A stretch of DNA of 30,143 nt from JAVBQF01 sp031549195 (GTDB taxonomy: Bacteria > Bacillota_I > Bacilli_A > RF39 > UBA660), in contig JAVBQF010000015.1 in NCBI GenBank assembly GCA_031549195.1, positions 1-30,143 on the forward strand, read 5' to 3'. The position numbers and the translations under genes are program-made. The notes below the pieces were generated by a model. It was not told the DNA's origin, searched no databases, and was given only the letters and a program-made list of their open reading frames with translations. Positions 1 through 8,211 of this stretch are shown here, piece by piece (the first letter of the stretch is position 1; each line of letters begins with the position of its first letter).

Positions 1-2643
1 AAAAGAAGAGTATATAGATCTGGCGAATCAGAATATTTTTTAAATGGCGAAAAATGTAGACTTAAGGATATAACAGATTTGCTTATGGATAGTGCAGTTG
101 GTAGAGAATCGTTCAACATTATATCTCAAGGTGAGATTGGAAAGATACTATCTAATTCACCAATGGATAGAAGAATGATCATTGAAAATGCTGCTGGTGT
201 TTTGAAGTATAAAAAAAGAAAAGAAGAAGCGATTAGAAAGTTAGATAGAACAAAAAGTAATTTAGATCGCGTGCTTGATATTATTAATGAGCTTGAAATA
301 CAAGTAGAACCATTGAAAGAACAGAGTGCTAAAGCAGAGGAATATTTATCTGCAAAGGACAAGTTAGAAAATATTGAAATTGCTTTAATAGCCTCTGAAA
401 TAGAGACCATTAATTATAGTTGTATAGATGTAAAAGAGAAGATAGAAAGGATTAATGAACAAATACTATCTTTGAGTATAAAATCTTCTAAGGATGATGC
501 AAGTATTATCGATGATAAGAATAATTTGAGTAAGTTTAATCTTGTAATAAGAGAACTTAATGATAAACTTCTTAATTTGACAAGACTAGAAGAGCAAGTA
601 AATGGTGAAAAAAATATGCTTAAAGAGCGTAGTAAGTATAATGCTAGTGACGCTAAGGTGCATAGTAATATATCTACGCTTAACGAAGAGTTATTAAGTA
701 TATCGAATGAATTACAACTGATAAGTATCGATATAGATAATTTAAATGTTGAATTAAAAGTATTAACTGACAATATGAATGATTTAGAACAAACTTCTAA
801 GATATTAAAGCAAAAATATGATAATGAGCTAAGAGATATTACTTTTAAGAAAAGAGAATTATTGGAACTTGATCAGAAAATAGAGGTATTAAATAACTTT
901 ATTGAATCGGGTGGTAATCTAAGTAGTGCAGTTAGAGCTGTGCTAAATAATCCCAGATTAAAAGGAGTACATAATGTATTAGGTAACTTAGTTGAATGTG
1001 ATGAGCTATATACTAAGGCCTTAGAGGTAGCACTATCATCAACAAAACAATTTGTTGTAGTTGATGATGAAGAATGTGCGAAAAGTGCTGTTAATTACTT
1101 GAAAGAAAACAATTTAGGAAGAGCTACTTTTTTCCCGATAACCACTATAAAACCTAAGGGAATTGATAATGACACCTTAAATTTTGTGGAAAAAGATGAA
1201 GGATTTATTGATATGTTTTCCAATTTGGTTAGATTTGATTCTAAATATTATGGAATTATATCGAATCAATTAGGTAATGTAATAGTCGTAAAAGATTATG
1301 ATTCTGCTAATAGAATTAGTAAAAATATTTTAAATAGATATAAAATAGTGACACTTGACGGTAGTATCTTCAATGTTGGTGGTTCTATATCTGGTGGAAG
1401 CCTATCAGTAACTAAAAGTGTAATAACAGAAAAGAGAAATCTTGAGGAATTAGTTAGAAGAAAAGAAAGCATTACACAGGTGATAATAGAACTTGATAAT
1501 ACAATAAATGGATTATCTAATGAGATAAGGATTAAAGAAGATAGTACTTATAATTTAAACATTCTATTAGTATCGCAGCAAGAAAAAATTAGAGCTAAGG
1601 TATCTTATTTAAGTGAACTAAATAAAAAAGCAGATGATACTAAGAAAGAACTTAATTCATTATCACACATAATAGATTCTACCTTATCAAAAGAGGAAGA
1701 AGAAATTACGAAAAAATATTATGAGGTGGTTTTGGAAAAAGAGAAAATTAATAAGGAAATTATTAGTAATACAAAGTCAAGTGAATTATTATCATCTAAA
1801 ATTGAAGAGATGGAAGCAAAGAACAGATTAAATAACAGTGAGTCTAACAAATTGGAAAAAGAACTTAAAGAGCTTGAAATATCAATAAGTAAGATGGATG
1901 TTAAACTTGATAACTATTTAAAAATATTAAGTGAAGATTATGAGATGACTTATGAAAAGGCAAGAGCAAATTATATATTAGAAATAGATGTTAATACAGC
2001 TAGAAGTGAAGTTAATAAGTACAAATCAGTTATTAAAAATATTGGTATGGTTAATTTGAATTCTATTGAGGATTATAAAAGAGTATCTACAAGATATGAG
2101 TTCCTATCGACTCAAAGAAATGATTTATTAAATGCTGAAGATACACTTCTTGAGATAATTAGTGAAATGGATTTAGTAATGAAGGAAGAATTTACAGTTA
2201 CATTTGAGAAGGTAAGAACTGAATTTAAAAAAGTGTTTAAAGAATTATTTGGTGGAGGTATAGCTGATTTGAAGCTTACTGATCCAGATAATATATTAGA
2301 AACAGGTGTTGATATAGTAGCGTCTCCTCCTGGTAAAACATTAAAATCAATTACTTTATTATCAGGTGGGGAAATGACTCTCACAGCAATAAGCTTAGTG
2401 TTTGCTATACTTAATATTAGAAGTGTTCCTTTCTGTATCTTTGATGAAATAGAAGCAGCACTAGATGAAGCAAATGTTGATAATTTTGGTAAATATTTAG
2501 ATCATTATAAAGATAAAACGCAATTTTTAATAATAACACATAAGAAGAAAACGATGGAGTATGCTGATACATTATATGGTATTACAATGCAAGAGTCAGG
2601 TGTTTCGAAACTTGTAAGTGTTAAATTGGATAAAATAGCTTAG
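1..2643 (+). CDS. smc: Chromosome partition protein SMC, 5' end outside the window
   Basis: ATPase that forms the bacterial condensin core with ScpAB and organises the chromosome. The reading frame is open from base 1, so the N-terminal Walker A part lies upstream; the first visible residues (KRRVYRSGESEYFLNG) match the family at about residue 105. A coiled coil follows, then the hinge at about codons 302-467 (it ends in the GGSISGGS motif), a second coiled coil, and the C-terminal ATPase half with the signature LLSGGE and Walker B FCIFDEIEAALDEANV. The 880 visible codons plus about 105 missing give about 985 residues, short for an SMC (about 1190 in Bacillus subtilis); both arms look shortened. 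The gene ends inside its own terminator hairpin. ftsY, the usual neighbour in Bacilli, does not follow. Confidence 0.96.
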   Translation, partial: KRRVYRSGESEYFLNGEKCRLKDITDLLMDSAVGRESFNIISQGEIGKILSNSPMDRRMIIENAAGVLKYKKRKEEAIRKLDRTKSNLDRVLDIINELEIQVEPLKEQSAKAEEYLSAKDKLENIEIALIASEIETINYSCIDVKEKIERINEQILSLSIKSSKDDASIIDDKNNLSKFNLVIRELNDKLLNLTRLEEQVNGEKNMLKERSKYNASDAKVHSNISTLNEELLSISNELQLISIDIDNLNVELKVLTDNMNDLEQTSKILKQKYDNELRDITFKKRELLELDQKIEVLNNFIESGGNLSSAVRAVLNNPRLKGVHNVLGNLVECDELYTKALEVALSSTKQFVVVDDEECAKSAVNYLKENNLGRATFFPITTIKPKGIDNDTLNFVEKDEGFIDMFSNLVRFDSKYYGIISNQLGNVIVVKDYDSANRISKNILNRYKIVTLDGSIFNVGGSISGGSLSVTKSVITEKRNLEELVRRKESITQVIIELDNTINGLSNEIRIKEDSTYNLNILLVSQQEKIRAKVSYLSELNKKADDTKKELNSLSHIIDSTLSKEEEEITKKYYEVVLEKEKINKEIISNTKSSELLSSKIEEMEAKNRLNNSESNKLEKELKELEISISKMDVKLDNYLKILSEDYEMTYEKARANYILEIDVNTARSEVNKYKSVIKNIGMVNLNSIEDYKRVSTRYEFLSTQRNDLLNAEDTLLEIISEMDLVMKEEFTVTFEKVRTEFKKVFKELFGGGIADLKLTDPDNILETGVDIVASPPGKTLKSITLLSGGEMTLTAISLVFAILNIRSVPFCIFDEIEAALDEANVDNFGKYLDHYKDKTQFLIITHKKKTMEYADTLYGITMQESGVSKLVSVKLDKIA

Positions 2644-2656
2644 GCTATTTTTATTT
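2632..2656 (+). terminator. Intrinsic terminator overlapping the smc stop codon
   Basis: A perfect 8-bp stem AAAATAGC/GCTATTTT with a TTAG loop is followed by TATTT. The loop contains the TAG stop codon of smc. The stem is AT-rich and the T-tract short, so termination may be partial. The next promoter starts inside the tail. Confidence 0.6.
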
Positions 2657-2683
2657 GACGTAATAAAGAGAATATGGTATAAT
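2655..2683 (+). promoter_or_regulatory. Sigma-A type promoter of the first paralogous gene
   Basis: TTGACG and TATAAT are separated by 17 bp, close to the vegetative consensus. Initiation would fall near 2690, just before the AAAGGGG ribosome binding site. The promoter region is nearly repeated before the next gene. Confidence 0.8.
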
Positions 2684-2712
2684 ACTCATTCGAAAGAAAA
2701 GGGGATATTACG

Positions 2713-3381
2713 GTGGCAAATAGAATTGTAGATGTAAGAGAATTTCAGAGCCTGTATATAAATAGTGAAGAATACACTAAGGCTTCTTTGGATTGTTTTA
2801 ATAAATTAAGAGAATATGTAATTGATATAAATAAGGTTGGTAAAGAAGACGTTAGTGATGTCGTTGTAAAAGCGATTACATTGGGTCTTGGATACCACTC
2901 TGATAATTATGATCAACAACAAATAGAGGAAGTATTAAATGTCTTGGCTTCTGAATGTTCTGATACTAAAGTTGCGTATAAAACTGCAGAAGGAACTGTG
3001 AAAATTGTAAATTTAGCAACATTTTCGTATTTATTTAAACAACCAGAATTAGCTGCTCATATATATCGAAATGCTAAAAAAGATAATAGTGAGGATAGAA
3101 CTATTGCACTTGAATTAATTAGGCAAAGAAACTATGATGCGTTACTAGGTTTTATTAGATTGCCAAATTTTAGTTGTGTAGATAGTAATCTGGCAGCAGA
3201 TATTGGTTATGCTCTTCCAATCGAAGATTTTGTTACAGATGATAAAGGAAATTTTGTTTCAGTTGCAATACTTACTAAGAAAATAGAAGACACATTGCAT
3301 GCTAGAGGTACAACTGAAATACCTCCTGCAATAGTAACTACTACAAAAAGAAAAACAACAGTAAGAAATAGTAAAAAATAA
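2713..3381 (+). CDS. Unknown protein, first of a tandem paralogous pair
   Basis: I do not recognise this 222-residue protein. It starts at GTG (ANRIVDVREF follows) with GGGG eight bases upstream. It is soluble and probably mostly helical, with no signal peptide or membrane segment, and ends in a basic Thr/Lys-rich tail (about residues 200-222). Its central and C-terminal parts resemble the next gene product: an LGLGY segment near residue 55, a LATFSYLFKQPELAAHIY segment near residue 100, and an IALELIRQRNYDALLGFI segment near residue 140. No catalytic motif is evident. It has its own strong promoter, separate from smc. I infer a lineage-specific family of unknown role; the duplication is seen, the function is not. 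Confidence 0.85.
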   Translation: MANRIVDVREFQSLYINSEEYTKASLDCFNKLREYVIDINKVGKEDVSDVVVKAITLGLGYHSDNYDQQQIEEVLNVLASECSDTKVAYKTAEGTVKIVNLATFSYLFKQPELAAHIYRNAKKDNSEDRTIALELIRQRNYDALLGFIRLPNFSCVDSNLAADIGYALPIEDFVTDDKGNFVSVAILTKKIEDTLHARGTTEIPPAIVTTTKRKTTVRNSKK

Positions 3382-3414
3382 AATTGTATATAGTGTTATT
3401 TCGACATATTTTAT

Positions 3415-3442
3415 TTGGCGGAATAAATAGAATATATATAAT
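3415..3442 (+). promoter_or_regulatory. Promoter of the second paralogous gene
   Basis: TTGGCG and TATAAT are separated by 16 bp. The bases around them (TTATTTGGCGGAATAAATAG, from 3411) closely match the same part of the upstream promoter (TTATTTGACGTAATAAAGAG, from 2651), which suggests that gene and promoter were duplicated together. Confidence 0.7.
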
Positions 3443-3469
3443 AGAAGAATAATTTTGAAAGAGAGATAC

Positions 3470-4084
3470 ATGATGGGATATATATATAATTTAGATAATA
3501 TAGGTGGATTACAAAGGAATATTTGCCCTCCTAGAAGTGCTTTTGCTATTTCTAATTCAGTTATGGCTAGTTTAGAAACTGAAAGACAAGGCCAAACAGC
3601 ATTAACTAATATTGGAGAAACCGTTGTTAGTGCGATTAATATAAGACTGGGGTATAGTGAAGTAATGCAGGCACCTTTAGCATATCTTGCGTCTATTGAT
3701 CAACAACACAGAGTAAAATATGAAGGCATTGATGGAGAAGCCAGTGAAACTAGTTTAGCTGGATGGGCTTACTTAAATAATCAAGCAGAACTAGGTAGAA
3801 AAATATATGAGTCAGAAGACGTACATTTACCTGAAGATGATTTGACAATAGCGACTCATCTTATGAATAGCAAAGACTATAATACTTTATTCGCATTCGT
3901 ATCTTTGGATAGTTTTGGCAAAGATAATATTGGAAATATGTTGCTCTTATCTGCTATTGTTCCGAGTGAAGATCCAGTTGATTGTAATGGTGTTGTATGG
4001 AGCGCAAGTGATATTAGAGAAAAATTGGCCGATATTGTAGCTTCGAAAGATAAAATTCAAAAAAATAAAGATTTTAATGGTTAG
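3470..4084 (+). CDS. Unknown protein, second of a tandem paralogous pair
   Basis: Unrecognised soluble protein of about 204 residues, a diverged copy of the preceding one. Shared stretches include RLGY (against GLGY), AGWAYLNNQAELGRKIYES (against ATFSYLFKQPELAAHIYRN) and IATHLMNSKDYNTLFAFV (against IALELIRQRNYDALLGFI), all in the same order. Two adjacent ATG codons (3470 and 3473) follow GAGAG; the second has the better spacing. A TTG at 3455 is in frame, but the GAGAG site lies inside that extension. The basic tail of the first copy is absent. It has its own promoter and terminator and is probably transcribed alone. No function can be assigned. Confidence 0.83.
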   Translation: MMGYIYNLDNIGGLQRNICPPRSAFAISNSVMASLETERQGQTALTNIGETVVSAINIRLGYSEVMQAPLAYLASIDQQHRVKYEGIDGEASETSLAGWAYLNNQAELGRKIYESEDVHLPEDDLTIATHLMNSKDYNTLFAFVSLDSFGKDNIGNMLLLSAIVPSEDPVDCNGVVWSASDIREKLADIVASKDKIQKNKDFNG

Positions 4085-4085
4085 T

Positions 4086-4112
4086 AAGAGGAATAAATCT
4101 TCTTTCTTTTTT
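4086..4112 (+). terminator. Intrinsic terminator after the paralogous pair
   Basis: A 7-bp stem AAGAGGA/TCTTCTT with one G-T pair and loop ATAAA is followed by TCTTTTTT. It starts two bases after the stop codon. Confidence 0.6.
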
Positions 4113-4135
4113 ATTAGATTATTTACGAAATAATA

Positions 4136-4144
4136 TGTTATAAT
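4136..4144 (+). promoter_or_regulatory. Extended -10 promoter of the glycosyltransferase gene
   Basis: TGTTATAAT is a perfect extended -10 (TGnTATAAT). No good -35 lies at 16-18 bp, which is acceptable for this class. The leader to the start codon is about 68 bases. Confidence 0.55.
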
Positions 4145-4218
4145 TTAAATATATTTAGGAATAACTTTTATATAAAAATCAAGGTAATAATGATTGATAT
4201 ACCAAAGGGGAATAGCAT

Positions 4219-5733
4219 ATGGGAAAAACACTAAATAAAATATATTTAATATTTGTTTCAAGTTTTATAGTGCTTTTTTTTGCATTTATAAATTTAAAGA
4301 TTCATTTTCCTAGCATTTCAAATAGACCTCAGGTTAGTTTTTTGATTTTTTGGGTAATAATTTTTTTAATCCTTTTTTATGTGATAGATAGATTTATCTT
4401 AAAGAAAATGTCAAAAAAAAGTAAAATAGTATTTTGTTGTATTGCACTGCTTGTTTTTCTAGGATTAGAACTGTTTTCATATTTCACGTTTAAAGTTAAT
4501 CCATCTTGGGATTTTGGTGCTGTTTTTGGTTCTGCTAATGACTTTGTTAGAACAGCGTCCTTTGATGTTGATTATTTTACAATGTATCCGAATAATTGTT
4601 TTTTACTGCTAATTGAAATTATTGCAGTAGTTATTACTGGTGGTCGTGATATTGGGTTCTATTTATTGAATATTGCAGTCATCTTTCTATCGTTTCTCTT
4701 AACTATATTAACTGCAAAAAAAATTGGTGGTATTGATCTTGCAGTAAAGGTTGCTATTGTTGGGTTGCTTATAACGCCCTGGTATCTATATACACCAATT
4801 GTATACTCTGATACAGTAGGTATACTATTTCCAATCTTGACAATTTATTTGTGGTTGGATTTAAAAGAAGGAAAACTTAGTCCAACTAAAGAAAAAATAT
4901 TAATTATGGAAATCACTATTCTATCTGCAATCGCTTTTTTAATTAAACCACTTGCAGCAATTGGCTTTGTTGCAATTATAATTGATACTTTTTTTAATAA
5001 AGTTATAGTGCTTAATCTTAAAAAAATTATAAAAGTACTAAAAGTTATGTCTCTATCACTTTTGTTGTTTTTTGCTGTCGTATGGATGTTTAATTTTGTA
5101 GCTTATAAATATTTACTAAAAACAGATATGCCTGCAAAAAATACAATTCCGTATACTCACTGGATAATGATGGGCTTAAAAGGACAATTTGGCGGGTATA
5201 ATTGGGAAGATAAAAATGCTACTTTGCAATATAATGACTATAGTGCGAAAAAAGAATTTAATATAAAAGAAATCAAGAGTAGATTAAGTGAATACGGTCC
5301 AGCAGGCTATGTTAATTTTTTAGCCAATAAATTTGAGTGGACATGGGCTGATGGTACATTTTTTGTAAACAATAAACTTATGAGATTTCCAATTAGAGGA
5401 AATACAAGATTGAGTAATTACATTGCTTTTGATAAAGATAAAATATATTCAAGTGTTGCAACTGTTATCTATGCTTCCTTAATGTTTATTATTTTATTTT
5501 GTATTATATATGATGTATTTAAACAAAAAAATGATGTTATAAGAGTTATGTCACTTATGTGTTTTGGAATTGCTTTGTTTTTACTAATATGGGAGGCTAG
5601 ATCTAGATATATTTATATCTTAATACCAATTTTTTGTATATTAGGCTCTGTTCCATTAGACAGATTGTTTAAAGGATTAGGTATTACTTTAAATAAACTT
5701 TTAAAAAAAGAGAAGCTTAATAAAGGTCTTTAA
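4219..5733 (+). CDS. Multi-pass membrane glycosyltransferase, GT-C/GT39-like
   Basis: Integral membrane protein of 504 residues with about ten hydrophobic segments. The layout is that of GT-C enzymes, which transfer sugars from polyprenyl-phosphate donors outside the membrane: two N-terminal segments, then an extracytoplasmic loop with an acidic residue in PSWDFGAVFGSA (about residues 94-105), then TMYPNNCF and YSDTVGILFPIL. A long hydrophilic loop (about residues 300-400) contains WTWADGTFF. ATG at 4219 follows AAAGGGG with good spacing. It stands alone between a promoter and a strong terminator. The substrate is unknown; envelope polymer or protein glycosylation is likely. The family call is by general resemblance to PMT/ArnT-like proteins, not by a specific motif. 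Confidence 0.75.
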   Translation: MGKTLNKIYLIFVSSFIVLFFAFINLKIHFPSISNRPQVSFLIFWVIIFLILFYVIDRFILKKMSKKSKIVFCCIALLVFLGLELFSYFTFKVNPSWDFGAVFGSANDFVRTASFDVDYFTMYPNNCFLLLIEIIAVVITGGRDIGFYLLNIAVIFLSFLLTILTAKKIGGIDLAVKVAIVGLLITPWYLYTPIVYSDTVGILFPILTIYLWLDLKEGKLSPTKEKILIMEITILSAIAFLIKPLAAIGFVAIIIDTFFNKVIVLNLKKIIKVLKVMSLSLLLFFAVVWMFNFVAYKYLLKTDMPAKNTIPYTHWIMMGLKGQFGGYNWEDKNATLQYNDYSAKKEFNIKEIKSRLSEYGPAGYVNFLANKFEWTWADGTFFVNNKLMRFPIRGNTRLSNYIAFDKDKIYSSVATVIYASLMFIILFCIIYDVFKQKNDVIRVMSLMCFGIALFLLIWEARSRYIYILIPIFCILGSVPLDRLFKGLGITLNKLLKKEKLNKGL

Positions 5734-5858
5734 AATAAAATAGTAGGAGAGTATATAGAAAAATAAATAATAATGTGAAAGATAGACATAGATTTATTGC
5801 TAAGGTAGAGCTAAAACAGTATCTTATAACCGCGAAGAATATTTAGGTAATCAAACTT

Positions 5859-5882
5859 AAAAGGAGTTTCTCCTTTTTTTTT
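5859..5882 (+). terminator. Strong intrinsic terminator before ruvA
   Basis: The hairpin AAAAGGAG/CTCCTTTT has an 8-bp stem and TTT loop and runs into nine T. It separates the glycosyltransferase gene from ruvA. Confidence 0.85.
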
Positions 5883-5896
5883 GAAAACAAATGTAT

Positions 5897-5902
5897 TATA
5901 AT
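5897..5902 (+). promoter_or_regulatory. Candidate -10 element of ruvA
   Basis: A perfect TATAAT lies just downstream of the terminator, giving a leader of about 13 bases before ATG 5922. The -35 position falls in the T-tract and is poor, so this is only a candidate. Confidence 0.4.
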
Positions 5903-5921
5903 TGGTATAGTGGAGGTATGT

Positions 5922-6482
5922 ATGTATAATTATATAATTGGAAAAGTAACAACAATAACCGGTAGCTATATTGTTTTAGATAATAATGGAATAGGATACT
6001 TAATAAACACACCAAATCCTTATGCATTTCGTGAAGGTGAAGAGTACAAAATATATATATATCATCATATAAGAGAAGATGATCAATCTTTATATGGCTT
6101 TAAAATGATTGAAGAAAAAGATTTGTTTTTAAAACTAATTAGTGTCAAAGGATTAGGTCCTAAAATGACTCTTCCGATACTTGCAACGGGATCAGTTGCT
6201 GGTGTAATGGATGCTATAGAAAGAGAAAATATACTTTATTTAAAAAAGTTTCCAAAGATTGGTGATAAAGTTGCAAAACAAATAATATTAGATTTAAAAG
6301 GAAAGCTAGGTTTAATTGTAACTAGTGAGTCATTGAGCAATAACAATTATGATGAACTTTGCGAGGTGTTAAAAGGATTAGGTTATAAAGATAAAGAATT
6401 TAAGTCTATATTACCTAAAGTTGATATGGCTCTTTCAATAGAAGATCAAGTTAAAAGTGCCCTTAAACTGTTGTTAAAATAG
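5922..6482 (+). CDS. ruvA: Holliday junction DNA helicase subunit RuvA
   Basis: RuvA binds four-way junctions as a tetramer and loads the RuvB motor for branch migration during recombinational repair. The 186-residue product starts MYNYIIGKVTTI and shows the N-terminal OB-fold, then the helix-hairpin-helix region (VKGLGPKMTLPIL, about residues 71-83, and FPKIGDKVAKQIILDLKGKL, about 107-126), and the C-terminal RuvB-binding domain (DELCEVLKGLGYKDKE). Length is near the family norm of about 200. ATG 5922 is chosen because GGAGG lies five bases upstream; an in-frame GTG at 5910 overlaps that site. ruvB follows 35 bases downstream with the same GTGGAGGTAT initiation region. Confidence 0.97.
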   Translation: MYNYIIGKVTTITGSYIVLDNNGIGYLINTPNPYAFREGEEYKIYIYHHIREDDQSLYGFKMIEEKDLFLKLISVKGLGPKMTLPILATGSVAGVMDAIERENILYLKKFPKIGDKVAKQIILDLKGKLGLIVTSESLSNNNYDELCEVLKGLGYKDKEFKSILPKVDMALSIEDQVKSALKLLLK

Positions 6483-6517
6483 TAATACTAAGTGTTATTA
6501 TATAAGTGGAGGTATAT

Positions 6518-7537
6518 ATGGAAGAAGATAGAATTGTAAATCCAATAGAATTCAAAAGTGACTCATATGATGATAATATAAGACCTGATTTATTAGCTGA
6601 ATATATTGGTCAAGAAGATGTTAAACAAAATATTAAAGTATTTATAGAAGCTGCTAAAATGCGAGGTGAGAGCCTAGATCATGTTTTATTATATGGTCCT
6701 CCAGGATTAGGCAAAACAACATTAGCTCATATTATTGCAAATGAATTGGGAACCAATATTAAAACAGCATCAGGACCTAGTATTGAGAAAAGTGGCGATC
6801 TGGCCGCTATACTTTCAACACTTGAACCTGGGGATGTATTGTTCATAGATGAAATACATAGAATGCCTTCCTTTGTTGAGGAGATATTATATCCTGCAAT
6901 GGAGGACTTTCAACTTGATATAATAGTTGGTAATGATGGTAATTCAAAAAATATAAGAATTAATTTACCTCCTTTTACTTTAGTTGGCGCAACGACAAGA
7001 GCAGGAGACTTAACAGCACCTCTTCGTGATCGTTTTGGAATAATTGCTAAGATGCAGTATTATACAGATTCTGAGCTTGACTTGATAGTTAAGAGAACAT
7101 CTAGGGTAATGGATGTAGAAATAGATTCAGATGCTGCGATGGAACTTGCTAGTAGATCAAGAGGTACTCCTAGAATAGCAAATAGACTATTTAAAAGAGT
7201 GAGAGATTTTGCATTAGTTGATGGAAATGGGAAAATTGACATAGCTATAACAAAGAAAGCTCTTGAGAGGTTAAAGGTAGATAATAAGGGGTTAGACGAT
7301 ACTGATTATCAATTGCTAAAAGCTATAGTTGAGAAGTTTGGTGGAGGACCTGTTGGTATTGAGTCAATTGCTAGTGTAATTGGTGAAGAGGTCACAACGA
7401 TTGAAGATGTATATGAGCCTTATTTATTGCAAACAGGGTTACTTAAGAGAACTTCAAGAGGAAGAGTTGTTACTGAGGATGGATATAGACATTTGAATCT
7501 AACATATCAGAATAGTTTGTTTGATCAAAAGGAGTAG
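6518..7537 (+). CDS. ruvB: Holliday junction branch migration ATPase RuvB
   Basis: AAA+ motor that drives branch migration with RuvA. The 339-residue product has the N-terminal RPDLLAEYIGQ segment, Walker A GPPGLGKTT (K66, T67), Walker B LFIDEIH (D111, E112), the sensor and arginine-finger segment GATTRAGDLTAPLRDRFG, and a C-terminal winged-helix domain (about residues 260-330, with GGGPVGIESIA and the end LLQTGLLKRTSRGR). All expected residues are present. ATG 6518 has GGAGG five bases upstream; the longer GTG start at 6506 would include the ribosome binding site. It lies in an operon-like run with ruvA, an unknown gene and queA. Confidence 0.98.
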   Translation: MEEDRIVNPIEFKSDSYDDNIRPDLLAEYIGQEDVKQNIKVFIEAAKMRGESLDHVLLYGPPGLGKTTLAHIIANELGTNIKTASGPSIEKSGDLAAILSTLEPGDVLFIDEIHRMPSFVEEILYPAMEDFQLDIIVGNDGNSKNIRINLPPFTLVGATTRAGDLTAPLRDRFGIIAKMQYYTDSELDLIVKRTSRVMDVEIDSDAAMELASRSRGTPRIANRLFKRVRDFALVDGNGKIDIAITKKALERLKVDNKGLDDTDYQLLKAIVEKFGGGPVGIESIASVIGEEVTTIEDVYEPYLLQTGLLKRTSRGRVVTEDGYRHLNLTYQNSLFDQKE

Positions 7538-7545
7538 GTGATAAT

Positions 7546-8205
7546 ATGAGTTTATTTAATAAAAGAGATACTCTTGTATCAAAACTTAGCAAAGTTAGAG
7601 CGTTATACAGTTATTTGGATAAAAGTGACTTATCAAGTAGAATGAGCAAATACACAGAGGATTCTGGCGTAAGTGCGGCTAGTACTTTTTATATGAATCC
7701 AAGATTAGTAGATGATACTTTAAGTATAATAGATTATGAAGAAGGAAATATTGAAAGTGATGATCCAGTACCAGAAAAGATTTCGCGTATGTTAGCATCA
7801 CTAGTTATATTGACTAGATTCTATGAAGCAGTTAAAGAATTAACTCCACAAAACATATCATTTTTATCTAAGAAATTAATGTTATCTGATAAAGAGCATT
7901 ATGCATTAACTACAAAAGTACTTAGTGATAATGCTTTACTTGACTATATAAGAGTTAATTTTAATCAGGATTTTGAGCAGATGACAGTAGCATCTCTTGC
8001 AGAAGACATGGTTGTTGGAATACATTATGATGTAAAATTAGAACTTAGAGATGCACAAGGACAGGCACTGACATATCTACAAGAGAATCCTAAAGAGCAT
8101 GTCTTAAAACAAACATTTAATTATATTGAGGCGCGTGACCATTTTTACAATACCTATGTTTATTTAGCTGAGGGAACAGAACAAGAAAATAATAAAGGGA
8201 AGTAA
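7546..8205 (+). CDS. Unknown helical protein between ruvB and queA
   Basis: I do not recognise this 219-residue protein. It starts with ATG after AGGTGAT, eight bases downstream of the ruvB stop, and ends six bases before queA, so it is almost certainly cotranscribed with both. It has no signal peptide or membrane segment. The sequence suggests an all-helical fold: a basic N-terminus (about 1-25), an acidic stretch around residues 60-80, then amphipathic helices and a hydrophilic charged tail (EGTEQENNKGK). It does not resemble the paralogous pair at 2713-4084. Position alone suggests a link to recombination or tRNA modification, which is weak evidence. Confidence 0.88.
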   Translation: MSLFNKRDTLVSKLSKVRALYSYLDKSDLSSRMSKYTEDSGVSAASTFYMNPRLVDDTLSIIDYEEGNIESDDPVPEKISRMLASLVILTRFYEAVKELTPQNISFLSKKLMLSDKEHYALTTKVLSDNALLDYIRVNFNQDFEQMTVASLAEDMVVGIHYDVKLELRDAQGQALTYLQENPKEHVLKQTFNYIEARDHFYNTYVYLAEGTEQENNKGK

Positions 8206-8211
8206 CAGAGA

